Source: Sphingobacterium sp. UGAL515B_05
GTDB lineage: Bacteria > Bacteroidota > Bacteroidia > Sphingobacteriales > Sphingobacteriaceae
Reading direction: 5' to 3'
DNA: 64,000 bases
Assembly: GCF_033097525.1 (NCBI RefSeq)
Contig: NZ_CP109907.1
Span: 4,402,001 to 4,466,000, forward strand
The translations under genes and the position numbers were made by a program. Below are positions 43,001-50,581 of the stretch, in pieces (position 1 is the first letter of the stretch; each line of letters opens with the position of its first letter). The notes under the pieces are model-generated. The model did not search any database. It worked only from the letters and a program-made list of their open reading frames with translations, and was not told the DNA's origin.

Positions 43001-44238
43001 AATTTTCGAATATAACCAAGGATGATGTCCAATTGATTTCCTCTTTCTTTTGGCCTGAATTCTTGGTTATAATAGGTGCCCGAAATTGAAAATAGGTTAC
43101 TTTGCTTAACGGAGAAATTATACTCAGCACCTACTTTGAATGTTTTTAATTTATAGGAAGCGTTGTCCAATAGATTATTTCGGTTTTCCTCGGGACTCAG
43201 ACCCGTTCCGGCGCTAAATCCGAAGTAATCGTTTGCTCCCTTCGTGTAATAGCGGACTGTTCCGGTATAGGATTGGGAAATATTCTTTTCGCCCGGTGTA
43301 AGGTAAGTCCTCAGATTGAACCAAAAGTTTTGGTAATATTTTCCGACTGAAGCCGTGTACATCCAGATGTTGTCACTAAAATAAAGCTGACGATATCCGA
43401 TTTCCCCCTCAAAGCTGTTCGGAAGATTGGCATAGAGAGAAACACCAGTTCTATATTTCGCAAAAATGCCCACATTATTGGAATATCCAGCACCGACATA
43501 TAGGTAGAATATCTTTGAAAGCCGCGGATAAGCCTCCATCTCAAATTGGACGCCATTTTCTGCAAATTTATTCGCATAGTTCGTTCTGAAAATAACGGAT
43601 CCTATTGGTGTTGCCCGTTTATAACTTAATCCAACAATGTGCCAATTATGATCAAACTGTTTGTCAAAGTAGACAAAATTGTACGTTAGACCGATTGCAT
43701 TTTTAGCCGTATATTCTTCAATATTTTTTGCCAGCGCTCTTGCTTCCGTATTTTTAGGATTTATTGCCAATAAACTATTAATTGCCTTTTCGGCAGCCTC
43801 ATAATGATCATTGCCATAACTTATTTTGCCTTTTAACAGCAGTAGATCCTGAGACTGCGGATGTATACTAAGCCCTTTGTCCGTAATTGCAATAGCTTTG
43901 TCGGTCTGATCATTCCAGTATTCCAATGAGGCGTAGGCCAAAAAGAAATCTTCATCACTTGTATTCTTTTTATCCAGTTCTGTAAAGATGGTTCGTGCCG
44001 AATCAATCTTATCCGACCAGGTATAAAGGCGTCCGAGAAAAATGCTAATATCTGTGTAATCTGGTGCTTGAAGTAGGGCCTGTTTAGATAATTGAATGGC
44101 TTGCGGATAATCTTTTGAATCAAAAGCTACCTTTCGTGCTTTTACAAAGAGATCATCAGCGGTGAGTTTCGTCTCTTGCGCGATAGAAAATAAGGGTAAT
44201 AAAGAGAGGGAGAGTAATGGATAAATTACTTTTTTCAT
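42997..44238 (-). CDS. TPR protein with YaiO-family outer-membrane beta-barrel
   Basis: The ATG at 44238 is preferred because it gives a clean signal peptide (MKKVIYPLLSLSLLPLFSIAQ); the frame extends seven codons upstream. The 413-residue protein has TPR-like helices (~25-175: QAIQLSKQALLQAPDYTDIS, AIAITDKGLSIHPQSQDLLL) and then a barrel of alternating strands ending in IILGYIRKF with C-terminal Phe, matching the YaiO family. In E. coli yaiO sits by the glycosyltransferase gene yaiP. Here it is convergent with the GT2/LTA-synthase genes, which supports a role in exporting or anchoring their product. Confidence 0.86.
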   Translation of the reverse strand: MKKVIYPLLSLSLLPLFSIAQETKLTADDLFVKARKVAFDSKDYPQAIQLSKQALLQAPDYTDISIFLGRLYTWSDKIDSARTIFTELDKKNTSDEDFFLAYASLEYWNDQTDKAIAITDKGLSIHPQSQDLLLLKGKISYGNDHYEAAEKAINSLLAINPKNTEARALAKNIEEYTAKNAIGLTYNFVYFDKQFDHNWHIVGLSYKRATPIGSVIFRTNYANKFAENGVQFEMEAYPRLSKIFYLYVGAGYSNNVGIFAKYRTGVSLYANLPNSFEGEIGYRQLYFSDNIWMYTASVGKYYQNFWFNLRTYLTPGEKNISQSYTGTVRYYTKGANDYFGFSAGTGLSPEENRNNLLDNASYKLKTFKVGAEYNFSVKQSNLFSISGTYYNQEFRPKERGNQLDIILGYIRKF

Positions 44239-44286
44239 TCCAGATCGTAAATTTGACATTTAAGCTTGCTAATATATAAACTAAAA

Positions 44287-44382
44287 TTAGGAAATTTTGT
44301 TTGTCACTAGTTGTTTTAAAATAAATTTTTGAGCTCTTTTAAAGCGTTCGATCTCATTTTGTGGGACGTCTTCCGAAATCAT
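44287..44382 (-). CDS. Possible 31-residue ORF at the end of the thiamine operon
   Basis: ATG at 44382 lies two bases after the thiF stop, preceded by TAAGG, and reads MISEDVPQNEIERFKRAQKF, then ILKQLVTNKIS, ending TAA at 44287. The composition (charged N-terminus, amphipathic helix) looks protein-like rather than random. I recognise no family. It is in a different frame from thiF. Alternatives are a chance frame or the remnant of a lost gene. Confidence 0.35.
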   Translation of the reverse strand: MISEDVPQNEIERFKRAQKFILKQLVTNKIS

Positions 44383-44384
44383 CC

Positions 44385-45095
44385 TTAGAATAGGAGTTTC
44401 GAAAAACGCCAATGAAATGTATCAACAACCGTTAACTGGTTGCTATCTACGGGTAATCCGGTTACTATTTTAAGTACCTGCATCGCCATCATGCTGCCGA
44501 TAATACCGGGCAAGGGGCCCAGCACCCCATTTTTATCGCAATTTGGAACCTGCTCCGGATCGGGGGGCGTTGGAAAGATATCCAACAGGTTTTTACTACC
44601 CTGATAGTTAAAGACAGCCAGCTGCCCTTCAAAGCCATAGATGCTGCCGTATACCAAAGGTTTATCGAGTTGTAGGCAGGTCTGATTAAGCAGGTAGCGC
44701 GTTGCAAAGTTATCACAGCAATCGACAATAATATGATAGGGAGCGAGCATTGCTAGCGCGTTGTCAGCATCTATTTTTACCTGAAAGGGCTCAAAATCAA
44801 TTGTGCTATTGTGCTGTCGTATATAGGCTGCGGCACTTTCTGTTTTTGCTTGGTTTATATTATTTTCGGAATGAATGATCTGTCTATTAAGATTGTGGAT
44901 TTCAACCCGGTCAAAATCAACCAGCCCAAGTTTGCCTATACCGGCCGCGGCTAAATATTGAACGACAGGGCTCCCGAGTCCGCCTGCACCGACGACCAAT
45001 ACCTTGGCATCCATAATCTTCCGTTGTCCGGCAACGCCAATCTCTTCGATAAAAATCTGTCTGCTATAGCGATCAAAAATGTTATCTTTTTTCAT
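44385..45095 (-). CDS. thiF: ThiF/MoeB-type adenylyltransferase
   Basis: The ATG at 45095, five bases after the thiH stop, gives MKKDNIFDRYSRQIFIEEIG, the usual E1-like start; 236 residues. The ATP site reads VLVVGAGGLGSPVVQYLAAAGIGKLGLVDFD, followed by HNLNRQI and DCCDNFATRYLLNQTC. It adenylates the C-terminal Gly-Gly of ThiS so that sulfur can be added. There is no rhodanese extension. MoeB or HesA alternatives are outweighed by its place in the thiamine operon. Confidence 0.92.
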   Translation of the reverse strand: MKKDNIFDRYSRQIFIEEIGVAGQRKIMDAKVLVVGAGGLGSPVVQYLAAAGIGKLGLVDFDRVEIHNLNRQIIHSENNINQAKTESAAAYIRQHNSTIDFEPFQVKIDADNALAMLAPYHIIVDCCDNFATRYLLNQTCLQLDKPLVYGSIYGFEGQLAVFNYQGSKNLLDIFPTPPDPEQVPNCDKNGVLGPLPGIIGSMMAMQVLKIVTGLPVDSNQLTVVDTFHWRFSKLLF

Positions 45096-45099
45096 GTAT

Positions 45100-46224
45100 T
45101 TAACGTACAATACCCGCGTAATTACTTTCCCAGTCTTTCATCACTGGAGAATAGCCCATTTTTCGGATTTGATTTTTTATTGTTTCCATATTTCTTTCAT
45201 CACTTACTTCAAATTGTTCCAAAGCTTGGGGATCGACAACATAGCCTCCAGGATTGGTTTTTGAAGCTGCACTCATGGTGGTTACGCCAATGGGTATGAT
45301 ATGATCCCTGAAGGTTTGGTTTTCTCTGGTTGAAATCGAGATTTCTAAATTTTCATTCCACAGACGATATGCACAGATCAACTGCAGCAGATCACGATCT
45401 GCCAAATGAAAATTTGGCTCAACAGAACCTGCGGCTGGTCGTAAGCGTGGAAAGGAAATGGAATAGCGTGTCTGCCAATATTGTTTTTGCAAATAGGCAA
45501 TGTGTGCCGCGGTGAAAAAGCTGTCCACCCGCCAGTCCTCTAGCCCAAGTAATACCCCCAGACCGATTTTATGGATTCCGGCCCGGCCTATACGGTCAGG
45601 CGTATCTAAACGATAGTCAAAATTGGACTTCTTTCCTTTCGGATGATATTGTTTGTAAACTTCTCGATGGTAGGTTTCCTGATAGACCAAAATTGCATAA
45701 ACCCCTGCGGCTTGTAGTAGTCGGTATTCGGATTCTTCCAGGGGCTGTACCTCAATGGATATCTGTGAAAAATGAGGTTTTAAAAGTCGAATAGCGTTTA
45801 GGAAATAATTGATCTCGACAGTTTTGTTGGCTTCTCCGCTAACGAGTAAAATATGGTTGATTCCCATGGATTTAAGTGCCATCGCCTCCAGTAATAGTTC
45901 GGTGTTGCTGAGGGTTTTGCGTTTAATTTTATTGTCCATGCTAAAACCGCAATATGTACAGATATTTTGGCACTCATTGCTCAGGTAAAGAGGGGCATAG
46001 AGCTGTATGGTTTTACCGAAGCGACGTTGGGTGATTTGTTGTGTTTTTTGTGCCATTTGTTCCAGATACGGTGCTGCAGCCGGTGAGATGAGCGCCCTAA
46101 AGTCAGCGAGCGTTAAATGGTCTTTTTCTAACGCATGTTGTACATCCTGATTGGTAGCGTCATAAATCTGCGTGTGGACGTCATTCCAGGAGTATTCATC
46201 GAGTATCGTTTTGAAATCTGTCAT
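45100..46224 (-). CDS. thiH: 2-Iminoacetate synthase (radical SAM tyrosine lyase)
   Basis: Splits tyrosine to p-cresol and dehydroglycine, which feeds ThiG for thiazole formation. The ATG at 46224 gives MTDFKTILDEYSW, the family start; one at 46242 would overlap thiG by 8 bases. The 374-residue protein has the cluster motif CQNICTYCGFS (CxxxCxxC), HILLVSGEANKT and the C-terminal cluster-proximal region ISTREN. Its presence indicates the anaerobic-type pathway, rather than the glycine oxidase ThiO. Confidence 0.95.
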   Translation of the reverse strand: MTDFKTILDEYSWNDVHTQIYDATNQDVQHALEKDHLTLADFRALISPAAAPYLEQMAQKTQQITQRRFGKTIQLYAPLYLSNECQNICTYCGFSMDNKIKRKTLSNTELLLEAMALKSMGINHILLVSGEANKTVEINYFLNAIRLLKPHFSQISIEVQPLEESEYRLLQAAGVYAILVYQETYHREVYKQYHPKGKKSNFDYRLDTPDRIGRAGIHKIGLGVLLGLEDWRVDSFFTAAHIAYLQKQYWQTRYSISFPRLRPAAGSVEPNFHLADRDLLQLICAYRLWNENLEISISTRENQTFRDHIIPIGVTTMSAASKTNPGGYVVDPQALEQFEVSDERNMETIKNQIRKMGYSPVMKDWESNYAGIVR

Positions 46225-46234
46225 AAGTGAATCA

Positions 46235-47005
46235 TCAATCAAATAAAAATGAAGTTAAGGGACTCGAACCGAATGCTTGTGATCCGATCTTTCCTAAACC
46301 GGCCTCATAAGCCTTTCGTCCAGCGATAACGGCCTCTTTGAATGCTTCGGCCATACGTATCGGATTATTTGAGACCGCAATTGCCGTATTGACCAAGACT
46401 GCATCCGCTCCGATTTCCATGGCTTTGGCAGCATCGGATGGAGCTCCGATCCCAGCATCTATAACCACAGGGACATTACTCTCCTCAATAATAATTTCGA
46501 GAAAGTCCAGTGTGCGAAGCCCTTTATTACTACCAATAGGAGCACCTAAAGGCATAACAACTGCTGTACCTGCATTTTCCAATCTTTTACAAAGTACTGG
46601 ATCTGCGTGAATATAGGGCATGACAACGAAACCCAGTTTGGCCAGCGATTCAGTTGCACGCAGGGTTTCAATAGGATCGGGCAGTAAATAACGGGGGTCG
46701 GGATGAATTTCCAGCTTTACCCAGTTGGTTTCCAATGCTTCCCGTGCAAGTTGGGCCGCGAGCACAGCTTCTTCAGCAGTTCGTGCTCCCGAAGTATTGG
46801 GAAGCAAATGGATCGCCGCCAGATCGAGCGCACTGATGAGACTGTCGTCTGCGCTGGTCTGGTCGATTCGTTTGAGGGCAACAGTGACCAATTGGGAGGC
46901 CGAAGCCACAATGGCATCGCTCATTTCTGTGAGATTACCGAATTTGCCCGTACCCAGAAATAATCTGGATTCAAATACGCGATCGGCTATATGTAGGTTG
47001 CTCAT
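46235..47005 (-). CDS. thiG: Thiazole synthase
   Basis: A 256-residue TIM-barrel enzyme that joins DXP, dehydroglycine and sulfur from ThiS thiocarboxylate into the thiazole. Seen: the start MSNLHIADRVFESRLFLGTG, LLPNTSGARTAEEA, VKLEIHPDP with the Schiff-base Lys, GAPIGSNKG and VPVVIDAGIGAPSDAAKAMEIGADAVLVNTA for phosphate binding. Length is standard. The ATG overlaps the thiE stop in ATGA, so translation is coupled. Confidence 0.97.
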   Translation of the reverse strand: MSNLHIADRVFESRLFLGTGKFGNLTEMSDAIVASASQLVTVALKRIDQTSADDSLISALDLAAIHLLPNTSGARTAEEAVLAAQLAREALETNWVKLEIHPDPRYLLPDPIETLRATESLAKLGFVVMPYIHADPVLCKRLENAGTAVVMPLGAPIGSNKGLRTLDFLEIIIEESNVPVVIDAGIGAPSDAAKAMEIGADAVLVNTAIAVSNNPIRMAEAFKEAVIAGRKAYEAGLGKIGSQAFGSSPLTSFLFD

Positions 47006-47619
47006 AATAAAATTTTATTGATGGATGAAACAATGTTTGGAGTCTTGGTTACGATTCCGGAGAGTGCTACACCGTAAACTCCAATTTCTAATAGCTGTTG
47101 GATATCTTCAAGTTGGCTTATACCGCCAATTGCGAATATTGGAATAGGGGGCAAGCCTGCTAGGCGGACTTGTTGGATGATGTTCTCATATCCTGCAATC
47201 CCCAATAGGGGACTTAGTTTTTGTTTTGTTGTGGTATAGTTGAATGGTCCGAGTCCGATATAGTCACAGTTTTCACTTATTCTACGTTTTACATCCGCAA
47301 AGCTATTGGCAGTACCGCCGATTATTTTTCCTGCACCCAATAGGTGCCGGGCAGCTGTGACGCTGCAGTCATCCAATCCCAAATGTACGCCATCAGCGTC
47401 TACCGCTGCTGCAAGTGAAGGATGGTCATTGATGATACAGCTGGCACCAAATTCGGAACAGGTTTGCTTGATCTGTTCTGCAAGCGTGTAGCGGCTCTTT
47501 TCATCGGCTTCCTTCCATCGGATCTGTATCCATTTGGCCCCCGCATCCAGCGCTTTCAGTATGTTATTTTTTTGTTCAGTTAATGTTTGTCCCTGCGATA
47601 TATATTGGAGTTTTTCCAT
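47002..47619 (-). CDS. thiE: Thiamine phosphate synthase
   Basis: Couples HMP-PP with thiazole phosphate. The ATG at 47619 (MEKLQYISQGQTLTEQKNNI) is preferred; 47634 is possible. The protein has 205 residues with WIQIRWKE, INDHPSLAAAVDADGVHLGLDD, the Gly-rich ILGAGKIIGGTANS, YIGLGPFNYTTTK and FAIGGIS, i.e. all regions for pyrophosphate and thiazole phosphate binding. It overlaps the preceding ThiE-like gene by about 40 bases and the next gene by four. Confidence 0.92.
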   Translation of the reverse strand: MEKLQYISQGQTLTEQKNNILKALDAGAKWIQIRWKEADEKSRYTLAEQIKQTCSEFGASCIINDHPSLAAAVDADGVHLGLDDCSVTAARHLLGAGKIIGGTANSFADVKRRISENCDYIGLGPFNYTTTKQKLSPLLGIAGYENIIQQVRLAGLPPIPIFAIGGISQLEDIQQLLEIGVYGVALSGIVTKTPNIVSSINKILL

Positions 47620-48197
47620 AGTTTTTGTTTGCATGCTATAAAATTTTGAACTGGATCAGGGTGCTTCCATAAAGTACCATATAAGGCAATTCCATCTGCA
47701 CCTTGCTGCATCGGAATAAGGCAGTTGTCTTGGTTTATCCCTCCAAGACCGATGAGACCAACAGTAAAGTTGGAGCGTGACGGGAGCTGATCCAACCTTG
47801 CATTATACACTCCATACCCGACTTTTGAGATGCTCGGAAATAATGGACTTAGAAAAGCATAGGCCCAACATTCATCAAGGCTATTGAATTGATCGATATC
47901 ATGCACAGATGTCGAACAGATTGTTGTAGAGAGCATTTGATTTGTTGATCTATCCTTTCTATTCTTTTCGTTCATATGAATACGTGCGATTCCGAGCTCA
48001 GCCGATAGGTGAGGGTGGGAATGTAGGACCAATCTGTCCAGGTACGTTGAATCTATAGATTCAACGTACCTGGACATTTGTAGGTCCGTAAAATGATACT
48101 TGCGCAAATGCAGGATATCAAGTCCTTCTTTGAACAAAGCATCTATAATCCCTTTTTCAGAAGGGATCGTTTCTGCTGCTGTCAAAGCGATGATCAT
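47580..48197 (-). CDS. ThiE/TenI-like protein, divergent paralogue of thiE
   Basis: A 205-residue TIM-barrel protein related to thiamine phosphate synthase: LDILHLRKYHFTDLQM, RLVLHSHPHLSAELGIARIHM, FLSPLFPSISKVGYG and IGLGGINQDNC. It lacks the clear INDH..DGVHLG block of the adjacent ThiE, so it is more like TenI, the thiazole tautomerase that isomerises the ThiG product. It starts on an ATGA overlap with thiC. A 42-bp perfect palindrome lies inside the gene at 48035-48076. The tandem arrangement ThiC-TenI-ThiE-ThiG is common in Bacteroidota; which of the two is the tautomerase is inferred from motif loss. Confidence 0.82.
   Translation of the reverse strand: MIIALTAAETIPSEKGIIDALFKEGLDILHLRKYHFTDLQMSRYVESIDSTYLDRLVLHSHPHLSAELGIARIHMNEKNRKDRSTNQMLSTTICSTSVHDIDQFNSLDECWAYAFLSPLFPSISKVGYGVYNARLDQLPSRSNFTVGLIGLGGINQDNCLIPMQQGADGIALYGTLWKHPDPVQNFIACKQKLWKNSNIYRRDKH
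48035..48076. repeat. 42-bp perfect palindrome inside the thiE-like gene
   Basis: TGTCCAGGTACGTTGAATCT at 48035-48054, then A, is exactly complementary to the second half, 48056-48076, with the axis between 48055 and 48056. GGACC at 48026 and GGTCC at 48083 extend the symmetry with a two-base offset. In the reverse-strand mRNA it forms a stem of about 19 bp with a minimal loop. It encodes SRYVESIDSTYLDR-type residues that align normally with TenI relatives, so it is not an inserted element. Confidence 0.9.
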
Positions 48198-50008
48198 AAA
48201 TAAATCTCTTTTCCTTGTGCGATGAATTCCTGCGATTTTTCCCGCATTCCTTGTGCGGCACTATCTCTGATTTCCTGCGTAATTTTCATCGAGCAAAATT
48301 TGGGACCGCACATGGAGCAGAAGTGAGCCACTTTGGCCGCATCCGCAGGCAACGTTTCGTCATGATATTCACGCGCTGTATCTGGATCGAGGGAAAGGTT
48401 GAATTGATCTTCCCATCTAAATTCAAATCTCGCTTTACTCAAGGCATTATCACGGTATTGTGCACCCGGATGTCCTTTGGCCAAATCGGCCGCATGGGCA
48501 GCTAGTTTATAGGTGATTACACCGTCTTTAACGTCTTTTTTATTTGGTAAGCCCAGATGTTCTTTTGGGGTCACATAGCAAAGCATCGCACATCCATACC
48601 ATCCGATCATCGCAGCTCCAATGGCTGATGTGATGTGGTCATAACCTGGAGCAATATCAGTTGTTAAGGGTCCCAAGGTATAAAATGGTGCTTCGTCACA
48701 ACAAGCCAATTGCTTATCCATATTCTCTTTGATCAATTGCATAGGAACATGGCCCGGACCTTCGATCATCACCTGAACATCGTGTTTCCAGGCGATCTTG
48801 GTGAGCTCGCCCAGTGTTTCTAGCTCCGCAAATTGAGCAGCATCGTTTGCATCTGCAATGGCTCCAGGACGGAGACCATCGCCAAGTGAAAAAGCAACAT
48901 CATATCGCTTCATAATCTCACAGATCTCCTCAAAATGCGTATAGAGAAAGTTCTCTTTGTGGTGGAAAAGACACCATTTGGCCATGATAGACCCTCCTCT
49001 GGAGACAATTCCCGTTACTCGAGACGCGGTGAGATGGATATAACGAAGCAGTACACCAGCGTGTATGGTAAAGTAAGAAACACCCTGTTCGGCCTGTTCA
49101 ATCAAAGTATCTTTGAATATTTCCCAGGTAAGGTCCTCGGCCACCCCCTTCACTTTTTCGAGCGCCTGATAGATCGGTACTGTACCGATTGGAACGGGCG
49201 AGTTACGGATAATCCATTCGCGGGTTTCGTGAATATTTTTGCCAGTGGATAGGTCCATGATGGTATCGGCTCCCCAACGACAGGCCCATACTGCTTTCTC
49301 AACTTCTTCCTCTATACTTGAGCTTACAGCACTATTGCCAATATTGGCATTAATTTTAACAAGAAAGTTGCGCCCGATAATCATGGGTTCACTTTCAGGG
49401 TGATTGATATTATTGGGGATGATTGCTCTTCCGGCTGCGATTTCCTCACGGACAAATTCTGGTGTAATTGCTTTATCGTGTGTTCTGGCACCAAAATTCT
49501 GTCCCTTATGCTGATGATCCATTCCGGGGGTACTGGTCGTGAGCTGCTCGATACGTTGGTTTTCACGGATAGCAACGTACTCCATTTCTGGGGTAATGAT
49601 GCCTTGCTTTGCATAATGTAATTGGGTAACATTACTACCGGGAGAGGCTACTTTCGGTTTATGGCTATACGCGAATCGGAGTTCATCCAACGTTGGATCA
49701 GAAAGGCGTTTTTGCCCATATTCAGAGCTGGTGCCAGGCAGCTGTATGACATCTTGACGATCTAAGATCCACTGTTCGCGAAGGCGCGGGAGGCCTTTTC
49801 GGATATCGATATGGACGGTGTCATCGGTATATGGTCCAGAAGTATCATAGACTGTTACCGGGGGATTAATTTCTACTTCTCCATTCGTTAATTTGGTTGG
49901 ACTCAAGGAGATTTGACGCATAGCGACTTGAATAGGAAATAGTTTTCCGGATACAAAAATTTTCTTTGCATTTGGAAAGGGCGATTGCGTAATTTTTTCA
50001 GCTGTCAT
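48194..50008 (-). CDS. thiC: Phosphomethylpyrimidine synthase
   Basis: A 604-residue radical SAM enzyme that rearranges AIR to HMP phosphate. Seen: YDTSGPYTDDTVHIDIRKGL, TIMDLSTGKNIHETREWI, SRGGSIMAKWCLFHHKENFL, SLGDGLRPGAIADAND, MIEGPGHVPM and the C-terminal cluster motif CSMCGPKFCSM (CxxCxxxxC). Length is typical of bacterial ThiC. It is the first enzyme gene behind thiS under the TPP riboswitch, and overlaps the next gene in ATGA. Confidence 0.98.
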   Translation of the reverse strand: MTAEKITQSPFPNAKKIFVSGKLFPIQVAMRQISLSPTKLTNGEVEINPPVTVYDTSGPYTDDTVHIDIRKGLPRLREQWILDRQDVIQLPGTSSEYGQKRLSDPTLDELRFAYSHKPKVASPGSNVTQLHYAKQGIITPEMEYVAIRENQRIEQLTTSTPGMDHQHKGQNFGARTHDKAITPEFVREEIAAGRAIIPNNINHPESEPMIIGRNFLVKINANIGNSAVSSSIEEEVEKAVWACRWGADTIMDLSTGKNIHETREWIIRNSPVPIGTVPIYQALEKVKGVAEDLTWEIFKDTLIEQAEQGVSYFTIHAGVLLRYIHLTASRVTGIVSRGGSIMAKWCLFHHKENFLYTHFEEICEIMKRYDVAFSLGDGLRPGAIADANDAAQFAELETLGELTKIAWKHDVQVMIEGPGHVPMQLIKENMDKQLACCDEAPFYTLGPLTTDIAPGYDHITSAIGAAMIGWYGCAMLCYVTPKEHLGLPNKKDVKDGVITYKLAAHAADLAKGHPGAQYRDNALSKARFEFRWEDQFNLSLDPDTAREYHDETLPADAAKVAHFCSMCGPKFCSMKITQEIRDSAAQGMREKSQEFIAQGKEIYL

Positions 50009-50059
50009 TTTTTTCTTATTGGGGTGAATTACTCGGTTCGATTGATTTTTGGGGAATAG

Positions 50060-50266
50060 CTATCCGCCCTGGGACGCGGTGATTAAAATAATCTGATCGT
50101 GCGGTTTTAGTGGTGTCGTAGCCCAGTCCTTTTTGGGTATGACTTTGTTGTTAATAGCTACAGCCACGCCCTGAGTTTGGCCGGATAATTCCAAAAGCAA
50201 CAAGCTTTCCAATGAAGTAAGTGTGGGGTCGAAAAATCGAATCTGATGGTTTATTGTAAGTTCCAT
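50060..50266 (-). CDS. thiS: Sulfur carrier protein ThiS
   Basis: A 68-residue ubiquitin-like protein ending in SQGG; the C-terminal Gly-Gly is adenylated by ThiF and converted to a thiocarboxylate that donates sulfur to ThiG. Seen: GVAVAINNKVIPKKDW and LKPHDQIILITASQGG, standard for ThiS. It is the first gene of the operon, 51 bases before thiC, and starts about 70 bases downstream of the riboswitch on the reverse strand. Confidence 0.95.
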   Translation of the reverse strand: MELTINHQIRFFDPTLTSLESLLLLELSGQTQGVAVAINNKVIPKKDWATTPLKPHDQIILITASQGG

Positions 50267-50337
50267 TCCTTAATTTTTTTGGTAAAACTTTAGGAATGGC
50301 TACACAAAGGCACAGCAATGCACCTTGTAGACAGCTC

Positions 50338-50412
50338 ACTTTTCCCTACGCCAGTATGATCCGGATCAGGTTCTAAGGGTAAAATCTCAGCCTGCACGAG
50401 CAGACACCCCTA
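50338..50412 (-). promoter_or_regulatory. TPP riboswitch (THI element)
   Basis: Reverse-strand reading gives AGGGGTGTCTGCTCGTGCAG, then GGCTGAGATTTTACCC (CUGAGA core), then AGAACCTGATCCGGATCATA, i.e. the conserved ACCUGAUCCGG block, closing with GGCGTAGGGAAA. This is the thiamine pyrophosphate aptamer. It is followed toward thiS by AAGGTGCA-TTGC-TGTGCCTT, a small hairpin that may be part of the expression platform. TPP binding is expected to repress the thi operon. The remaining 50413-50581 holds the promoters of the operon and the rhamnosidase. Confidence 0.95.
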
Positions 50413-50581
50413 AAGTTGCGACTAAGATAAGGTTATTTTTATGAAAGTTGCAAGAATTTTATTTTGCAGACTTGGGTTTATTGCACAGGACAGTGCAGGT
50501 TAATATGTGGGAAATAATTGATATATTAGTTTTTTGAATCAGCTAAAACAATTTAATAACCACCAAGAATAGTATCTTTCA

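Noticed and set aside
46725..47021. 98-codon forward frame opposite thiG
   Set aside because: Antisense shadow with Ala/Ser-rich content typical of an overlapped coding strand.
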